Shown: positions 56,811 through 64,000 of the stretch, piece by piece
How the letters are laid out: the number at the start of each line of letters is the position of its first letter
Numbering within the stretch: position 1 is the stretch's first letter
Origin: Nelumbo lutea
Taxonomy: Eukaryota; Streptophyta; Magnoliopsida; Proteales; Nelumbonaceae
Assembly (NCBI GenBank): GCA_022828595.1
Contig: JAKGHH010000004.1
Coordinates: 51,448,922 to 51,512,921, forward strand
DNA length: 64,000 nucleotides
Reading direction: 5' to 3'
Notes under the pieces: model-generated
What the model was told of the DNA's origin: nothing
Seen by the model: the letters and a program-made list of their open reading frames with translations, nothing else
The model's database searches: none
Position numbers and translations under genes: made by a program

Positions 56811-58599
56811 GTGGTATCAGAGCCATGGTTCAAATCTTGAATCAATTTAATTCAGATCTGAACCTGTGCAAATGGGTAGAAGGTGTTCTACCCAATTTGC
56901 GCAGATAAGTGTTTTTGGGAATTTGCTCCCAAAATTATGGGTGAATAATCTGAAATTAAATTTTATATAAATCTGATTATTGTTTAGAATAGTTCTTTAT
57001 CATTTTCTTGATTTATGGGTTGTTCGTACAAGAGGAGATCGAATTCTTGGTTTGTGCAGGGAACCTGCAAGATTTGTAGTTTCTTGATTTATTCATTACA
57101 TTTGGTCTGTAAATAATAGTTTTTATTTTTTAGACTCAATGTATTAGGTATTCGATCTAATGTAATTATAATAGAAATTAGGTTTTCTATTTATTTATTT
57201 TTTGGATCGAAGATGGCGGCGCAAGGAAGGAGATTTTGTAGATAGGACATTCGCTACCTACGATTTGCAGTTTGTGAAACTACATTCTGTGATCTAACAT
57301 CTGTTTTGCAGGATGGATTGTACGAACAACCCTGGATTGACTGATTCTTGTTTTGTTTCATCAGTTCTTTAATTTTAGATTATTTTCTTGAATTAAGGAT
57401 TTAATTAAAGATCAAACCCTAGACCCATTCGAACCAAGATTGGTTCAATTTGTTTGGACCGAATCTAGGGTTTGATCAAGGCTGAATATCAGCCCTAATT
57501 TTTGTTTAATGGGCATAAGCATTGATAATTAATTGGATATTTAATTCGACCCAACCTGTAAGGCCCAGTTTTAAATTGTTAAAACTACCAAAAGCCCACT
57601 TCAAAGGATAAAGCTATATGGGTCGAACTGGGTAACCCTAATTCAGCCCATATACCTAGATGATATTAATTGTTAATATTATGGATTAAAATGGGCTTCA
57701 AATGGGTTTTTACAGATAATTAATTGATTGGATCAATTCCTCCCTACACGTGATGTATGGATGTGTGATGTGTTACGTTCATGGGCCATAAGTGCTTGGC
57801 CCATGCAGATTCAATAGTGGCTCTTGCGCACACCATGGCTGAATGCACATCATTGCCATGGGGTCCCTCTTAGTCACTGGATGACCTCCCTCAATGGTTG
57901 GCCCCACACCTCCTGAAGAGGTTACGTGCGGAACCCTAGCCGATCAAGGCCCACTAAAATCTGGCTTTATGAATGTCAGTGGGAGCTACTTTGGTTTGAC
58001 CTAAAATAAACTAGGGCATAATTCTTGTTCCCTCTAGTAAATATGAGTGCATGTGATGGGGAGATTCATATGATGAACTCTCTAAAGGCCTTCCATCATT
58101 AGCATGAGGATGGGTCCTTCAGTAATGAGGAAACACACCAGAAAATGGGCTATCCATTTGCTGTTGGGATTGTCCAAATGTTTCATAAGATGATAGCGGC
58201 GTCATAGACCAATGTGGGAGGGGTTTCACCAGAAAATGGGAACTCTCTCACAGTACCTTGGCATTCACGAATATGATAGGTGAACACTCACTGGACAGAA
58301 AGGTTTACCTAAGAACGACTCTGAACCTTGTCTGATAGAGGCCAAAGGAAAAACTCATATGATGAGTGGATATGATTCTTCACAGAAAGGTGGTGGGGTT
58401 TTGCAGCTGAAATAGTTGGCTCCATGCACCTTATGTGGTTTCCCACATTTCCAGAGACAACTTGCTGTCTCCGTCCCTAAGAAGGAGGGAAAACTCAGAG
58501 ATGAACAAATGGGAATGGAACACATATTAAAATCCATGTCTGTGATATGAACATGAACCAAATAAGGTTGTGGACTGATATTTGTTGTTTTATCAGAAA
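56811..58599 (+). mobile_element. Copia-A copy C5: leader
   Basis: 1.79 kb without a long ORF, collinear with the leaders of C3 and C4. Confidence 0.8.
56812..56823 (+). promoter_or_regulatory. Primer-binding site, copy C5
   Basis: TGGTATCAGAGC, exact match to the motif complementary to initiator tRNA-Met, one base after the LTR. Confidence 0.92.
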
Positions 58600-59809
58600 A
58601 TGGCAAATAGATAATTTGCAAAGCTTCTTGACGACAACAAGCTTAAGGGCCCAAAATATGCTGATCGGTACCATAACCTAATGCTGGTTTTAACATCTAA
58701 AAAATTGGACAAGGTAGTCAAGTCTCCTGCCCCGGAGCATCCGGGTGATAGGGCTTCTGAAGCCCGTAGGAGAGAATTCCAAGATTGGGAGGATAAAAAC
58801 TCCCTAGCCTACTGTTATGTATGAAGAGCAGGACCATTCTACTCGGCAGAAGGTCTTGAAAATGTTCATGACCACTCAGATGTCCAAGGGGCAAAAAATT
58901 CACGACCATTGTCTTCGGATGATGGGATACATTAACGAGCTGGAGGCCCTTGGATCCGGGCTAGATCTTGGCACTCAAGTGGATGCCATTCTGAACTCCT
59001 TGCCCTCTTCCTTCAATGGGTTCATATTAAATTATAATATGAACAAGCTGAATGTCAGCGTCCAAGAGCTCAGAAATATGTTGCAAAGGGCCGAGGACTT
59101 ACTTAAGAAAGATGAGCTTGTGGTGATGCTTGTTGAAGCTAACAAAACGGGCAAGAAAAAGAGGAAGGCAAAGAAACCTCAGAAGAAGACTACCAAGCCC
59201 AAGAAGCATAAGGATAGGACAGCAGATTCATGTCACTTTTGCAAACAAACCGGCCATTGGAAGAGGAACTGTCCTCAGTACTTGGAATCCAAGAAAGGTA
59301 ATTTTGAATCTTGTGTCATAGAAACCAACTTATTGGTGGCTTCTGCGTACTGGTGTATTGACTCCGGGGCTTCAACTCATGCGTGTAACTCACTGCAGGG
59401 GTTCAAGGTAAGTAGAAGGATGAGTGATGGAGAAGTGATGCTCTACTTGGGGACTTTTGCAAGCGTTGCAGCTACGGCAATAGGCACCGTAGAATTAAAA
59501 TTTAGAGAAGGAAATATTGTATTTAAAGATTGTCTTTTTGTGCAAAATCTAAGAAGAATTTTGATTTCTGTCTCAAAACTGTGTGCGGATGGATATTCTG
59601 TCTTTTTCAGTAATACGATTACTATTGAAAGAAACAATAAATTCATCGCATATGGGGAACTGGAGAACGGTCTCTATGTTCTACATCCTTCTCTAGAAAC
59701 TAACATAGCTGAAACTATGTCGGCTGAAATCCCCAAGAAAAGAGTACGTGATATAGTTAATCCTATGTGCCTGTGGCATTACCAACTTGGCCATATCGAT
59801 ATTGACTGA
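58600..59809 (+). pseudogene. Copia-A copy C5: gag, protease and zinc finger
   Basis: The start ATG is at 58600, but codon 5 is TAA (MANR, stop), the same site as in C4. About 85 bp of gag present in C3 (CATTGCTTCTTTGGACAAC to CTGAAAATAATG) are deleted near 58815. From 58817 a frame of 330 codons is open: capsid helices (MMGYINELEALGSGLDLGTQ), a lysine-rich tail and an intact CX2CX4HX4C knuckle at residues 139-152 (CHFCKQTGHWKRNC). The protease follows with DSG at 182-184 (WCIDSGASTHAC). The frame ends in LWHYQLGHIDID at 59809, inside the integrase zinc finger. Confidence 0.9.
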
Positions 59810-60640
59810 ATCACAAGACTGGTAAAGGATGGTCCTTTGGATTTTCTAACTGTAGAAGATCTTCCCACTTGTGAGCCTTGCCTTCAGGGTAAGATGACAA
59901 AGAGGCCATTTAACGGTAAGCTTGAAAGATGTACAAGCACGCTTGACCTTATACATACTGATGTATGTGGTCCCTTGAGTGTTAGGACCCGTAACCAACA
60001 CGTGTATTTCATTACATTTACCGATGACTACTCTCGGTATGATTACGTGCACCTAATGAGACATAAGTCTGAATCCTTTGAAAAGTTCAAAGAGTTCAAA
60101 CAAGAGGTTGAAAAATAGTTAGGGAGAGAAATTAAGTCCCTTTAATCAGATCGAGGCGGCGAATATCTCTCTAACAAATTCAGGGACTACTTAAAGGTAA
60201 ATGGGATAGTATCACAGTTAGCTCCTCCTGCTACACCACAACTTAACAGTGTTTTAGAGAGGAGGAATATGACCCTATTAGATATGGTCCGGTCACTTCT
60301 CATCCATTGAGAGTTACCCACATCTTTTTGGGGATACGCATTAGAGACTGCGATATACGTGCTGAACCGGGTTCCAACCAAATCGGTTCCTAAGACTCCT
60401 TATGAGCTTTGGACCGGAAAGAAACCAAGTGTAAGACACTTGAAGATTTGGGGTTGTCCGACTCACGTTAAAAGAACGAATCTGGACAAATTGGAATCCA
60501 AGATCAGCCGTTGCCTATTCGTAGGCTACCCAAAGGGCTCAGTGGGCTACCTATTCTATGATCCAAGTGAGCAGAAGGTGTTCTGCAGTCGGAATGCACA
60601 ATTCTTGGAAAATGACTACATCCTGGACAATCTTCTTTAG
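59810..60640 (+). pseudogene. Copia-A copy C5: integrase
   Basis: CEPCLQGKM closes the zinc finger. The core has [30 protein letters not shown] and SVLERRN, so Asp, Asp and Glu are all still present. Stops occur at 60116 (CAG to TAG compared with C1), 60143 and 60308 (after SLLIH). The C-terminal part [18 protein letters not shown] to [20 protein letters not shown] is open from 60359 to 60640. Confidence 0.9.
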
Positions 60641-62392
60641 GAAATTATTCTTGATGAGGAGAGCTCAGATGCAGTGGGAGGTGTCCCACAAGTTCCAGGT
60701 AGTGACCAACCTAGAAGATCTACCCGGGTGTCCAGGCCACTGGTCTGTTTTGGTTACGATCAGGATAGTTACCTGGTCGAAACCTTGACTAGTGAAGAGG
60801 ATCCCATGACTTATACGGAAGCTATGTTGGACATAGACTCCCTTAAATGGGTAGATGCCAATGAGAGTTGAGATGGACTCAATGGAGACCAATGGAGTCT
60901 GGACTCTAGTGGATCCGCCCTCCGGGGTAAAAGCAATTGGTTGCAAATGGATCTACAAGAGGAAGAAGGGCCCCGATGGCAGGGTTGAGACCTACAAAGC
61001 TCATCTAGTGGCGAAAGGATACACTCAGAAAGAAGGCATCAATTATGAGGAAACCTTTTCGCTCGTGGCCATGCTTAAATTCATTAGGATCCTGCTAGCT
61101 GCAGCAGCTTACTATGACTATTAGATTTAGCAGATGGATATCAAAACTGCGTTCCTAAATGGAGATTTTACTGAAGATATCTATATGCAACAACCACAAG
61201 GTTTTGTAGCTGCGGGTCAGGAACACATGGTCTGTTAGTTGAATAGATCCATATATGGACTCAAGTAAGCTTCTAAAAGTTGGAACATCCAATTTAACTC
61301 TATGGTCAAAAAGTTTGATTTTGAGTAGAATCCGGATGAACCCTATGTTTACAAGAAGACCAGTGGTGACAAGGTTACGTTTCTGGTTCTGTATGTAGAT
61401 GGCATTCTACTCATTGGGAATGATGTAGGAATGTTAACTACGATAAAAGTATGGCTATCACAGCAATTCTCTATGAAAGACCTTGGAGAAGTCTCCTATA
61501 TATTGGGTCTTTGACTTTATAGAGATAGATCGAAGCGGATAATAGAATTATCCCAATCTGCTTATATTGACAAAATAATCAAGAGATACAACATGGAAAA
61601 CTCCAAGAAAAGAAATGTTCTTTTCAGGCATGGAGTCAATCTCTCCAAGAAGATGTCTCCAAAGACCTCTAAGGAGATCGAGATCATGAAAGACGTTCCC
61701 TATGCCTCAGCAGTAGGGAGCATCATGTATGCCATGCTGTGCACTTGTCCTGACATCGCCTAGGCAGTGAGTGTAGTAAGCAGATTCTAGGCCAACCCAT
61801 GGTAGGAGCATTGGACTGCTGTGAAATGCATACTTAAGTACCTTCGAAGGACAAAAGAGTTTTGTCTGCTATTCGATGGTAGTTCACTACAGATCCAAGG
61901 GTATACAGATGCGGATTTCCAATAGGATCCGGATGATAGAAAGTCTACATCTGGATATGTTTTCACGATAGGATAATGTGCTATTTGCTGGAAAAGCAGC
62001 AAACAGGGGTCCACAGCAGACTCCACAACCGAGGTCGAATACATTGCTGCAAATGAAGCTGCCAAGGAAGCCGTGTGGATGAAGAAGTTCGTTCATGAAT
62101 TGGGAGTAGTTCCGTCCAGCACATCACCCATCCCATTGTTGTGTGACAACAATGGAGCGATTGCTCAGGCTAAGGACCCACGAGCCCACTCGAAGTCGAA
62201 GCATATCGAGAGGAAGTACCACGTACTCCGGGAGATTGTTGGTAGAGGGGACATCTTGATTCAGAAGGTAGCATCAACGGAGAATGTAGCAGACCCATTG
62301 ACTAAGCCACTGACATAGAAAGTGTTCGAGAAACACGTGGAAAGTATGGGACTCTGGCTTATACCAGATTGGACCTAAGTAAAATTGGGAGC
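60641..62392 (+). pseudogene. Copia-A copy C5: reverse transcriptase, RNase H, polypurine tract
   Basis: RT starts at [18 protein letters not shown]; a one-base insertion near 60858 shifts the frame before [14 protein letters not shown]. Then [14 protein letters not shown] and [13 protein letters not shown]. Stops cluster from 61123 onwards. The catalytic YVDD reads YVDG (Gly codon 61401-61403). RNase H has [36 protein letters not shown] and CDNNGAIAQAKDPRAHSKSK, ending VADPLTKPLT. AAATTGGGAGC (62382-62392) is the polypurine tract next to the LTR. Confidence 0.9.
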
Positions 62393-64000
62393 TGTTAGAC
62401 AGTTGTATGCCCTTAGCTTCAATCAGAAATATGTACATTATGAATTTATTGTAAATGAATAAAGTACACATTTGATTCATGTTCCTGTGGTGTGTTTCTG
62501 TGTAATACCCTTAAACTGGACACTTAATGAGACGTATTAGTTTAGAATGTTCACAGCCACTGGGTAAGTCTGGGGAGATTTATCCTGCCAAGGCTAACAC
62601 TGGTGTGCTGCCAACTGTTAGGGTGGCTTGTCTCAGCCACCAGGGTGAGACCCGAAGCACATGCAGTGTAGGATTAATAGAACTTTTGAACTGGACCAGA
62701 TTTCTAGTATTGCCCTGGACCTTGGAGATAGATGGACAAAATTGGAAAGTTACACCTGACCCCTAGACTCGATTATGATACTACACTAGGTGTCGGATTG
62801 GGCTGTCTTTGATGTACCAATCAGTGAGATCCTTAGCAGGGGTCAAAACCTGGGTATGTTAGGACTGTCTGAGAATTCATCTGAGTGGATGATCATAGTG
62901 ACAGGATCAGCCTCTTTGTCGGACAAAGGTAATGATTGGGGATGCACTCTCTCTGATGGAAACCAAGACTGCCAGCAGCCGATTTCAATTGTTGAGATTT
63001 TGTTTTGCAAAATATATTTATATAAATATAAATAAATAAATAAATAAATAAATATATATATATATATATATATGTTATGGTTTCGAAATGATTTGCAAAA
63101 GGTTTTAATTCCCAGGATCCATGTAATCAGAGAGTGCAAGACTGTTCCTTACAGTCGAGGGAGAGGTCCTCCCTTGTCGGGCAGTGTTTGATCATTATGG
63201 GCTGAGAGGTTAAGTGTAAGACCATTGGGGATAATACCTGATGGGCTAATCTTGCATCTGCCCACAGTCCCTGGGTGTTACAAGGTGGTTTGACCCAGGG
63301 ACCACTTAGGGTAAGTGTTGGGCCCATAGATCCCATAAGATGGGTTTCAGGGGGTGCACTATCCATAACAGTGTATTCGGCTAGGCCTTGTAACAAAGGC
63401 TGGGCTGAACCCATGTGGCTGATGTGTAGATCAATGTTTTGGTCCCACGCCATACAAGGAAGCCCAACTGGGCAGCACTTTGGAAGGCTAAGTGAGTACA
63501 TAACCTTAAATGGGCCTTAAGCCCATTTCGAACTGGGATGATTTGATCAGTCAATTAAAGGGGGTGAATTCTGAGATGGATTAACTTATAGGATTGGGCC
63601 TAGACCCTATCCACTTAGAGAGTCCAAGATCTAAATGAGATTTAGATTTGGAAGCCTCCTAATTAGATTAGGAGATGACTGATCTGATCTACAGATAAGA
63701 TAAGGGTTCTCCCTTATCACTTAAAGGGACTTCTAATCCAAATATAATTTGAATCAGTAGCTCCTAATAGGATTAGGGGTTGATCCCTTTAAATCTATAA
63801 AAGGAGGAGGGGGCGGCAACCTTTTTAGACATGCAACCTAAGATTCTTGTCTTCAGAGCTGAAATCATAGAAGAGAGATTTCTGCAACCTCTGCAAAATC
63901 TCTCTTGCTGCCACTATTACCTTCAGTTCGATCTCCAGTTCTTGGGAGAAATCAAGATCTGATCTTGATACCAATCTTTTGGGAAAAGATTGATTGGAGC
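62393..64000 (+). mobile_element. Copia-A copy C5: 3' LTR, incomplete
   Basis: Starts TGTTAGACAG and matches the 5' LTR closely to the window end; about 390 bp are expected beyond it. TATAAAAG at 63796-63803. The microsatellite here is TAAA repeats followed by TA (about 63027-63073), unlike the pure TA of the 5' LTR. Confidence 0.93.

Larger units (their letters stand above)
54813..64000 (+). mobile_element. Copia-A copy C5, near complete, truncated by window end
   Basis: 5' LTR, primer-binding site, leader, gag, PR, INT, RT, RNase H, polypurine tract and most of the 3' LTR are all present in order, so this is the family reference in the window. The five bases before the element are CCATT (54808-54812); their partner would lie beyond the window. 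Every ORF carries stops, most of which look like C-to-T changes. Confidence 0.93.

Noticed and set aside
56812..56823. tRNA-Met-like sequence
   Set aside because: Only the 12-base complement of the tRNA 3' end is present next to an LTR, so it is a primer-binding site, not a tRNA gene.
1..64000. A new multi-gene defence or metabolic system
   Set aside because: All supported coding regions belong to retrotransposons, miniature transposons or captured gene ends, and none is intact. I see no operon-like or clustered host genes.

Overview
This window is intergenic DNA from a flowering plant, built almost entirely of transposable elements in nested layers. The plant assignment rests on four things: tRNA-iMet-primed Copia elements (TGGTATCAGAGC), a Ty3/Gypsy element of Tat-like organisation with a second RNase H and an antisense gene, Tourist-like and Mutator-like miniature elements, and captured pieces of two plant genes (callose synthase and a CBS-PB1 protein). 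I find no intact host gene, no tRNA or rRNA gene and no CRISPR array. Every retrotransposon ORF is interrupted, so this looks like methylated heterochromatic or gene-poor DNA.

Region 1 (1-20685) is a scrambled cluster of one Copia family (called Copia-A here) with LTRs of about 1.94 kb, a leader of about 1.78 kb and gag-PR-INT-RT-RH order. A plus copy (C1) has its gag split by a minus copy (C2; LTR 1418-3369, pol to about 5936). C2 lost its own 5' half in a deletion sealed at a 6-bp microhomology. C1 resumes at about 5931 and runs to an LTR (8596-10537), which also serves as the 5' LTR of a second plus copy (C3, to 13628). After about 165 bp of foreign filler comes a minus copy (C4, 13793-20685), giving a large inverted repeat. 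The C4 LTR carries a 225-bp tandem duplication. A 213-bp TG...CA element with a perfect 5-bp target duplication lies near the left end.

Region 2 (20686-23099) holds a heavily decayed RT/RNase H stretch of a different Copia family and a remnant of its LTR. Region 3 (23100-33895) is one complete but degenerate Tat-like Ty3/Gypsy element: two LTRs, gag, PR, RT, RNase H, a second RNase H, and integrase on the plus strand, then a 4-kb 3' region with an antisense gene on the minus strand that contains a recognisable GT-AG intron.

Region 4 (33896-46930) is AT-rich spacer. It has three copies of a TIR element with 8-9 bp target duplications, Tourist-like MITEs, and a Pack-MULE-like cassette at about 42626-45527. 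The cassette carries the 5' ends of a callose synthase gene and a CBS-PB1 gene and is itself invaded by a solo LTR (43138-43851).

Region 5 (46931-52102) is a MITE split by a full-length 4.9-kb Copia element (Copia-B, 47032-51937) with perfect TGGGT target duplications. Region 6 (52103-54812) is spacer ending in an L1-type LINE relic. A fifth Copia-A copy (C5, 54813 to beyond the window end) cuts it off; C5 is the most complete of the family, but its 3' LTR runs off the edge.

The layers give relative dates: C2 is younger than C1, Copia-B is younger than its host MITE, C5 is younger than the LINE relic, and the solo LTR is younger than the Pack-MULE-like cassette. I found no new enzymatic or defence system. 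The most unusual items are the gene-fragment cassette, the spliced antisense gene inside the Gypsy element, and the rearranged Copia-A cluster.
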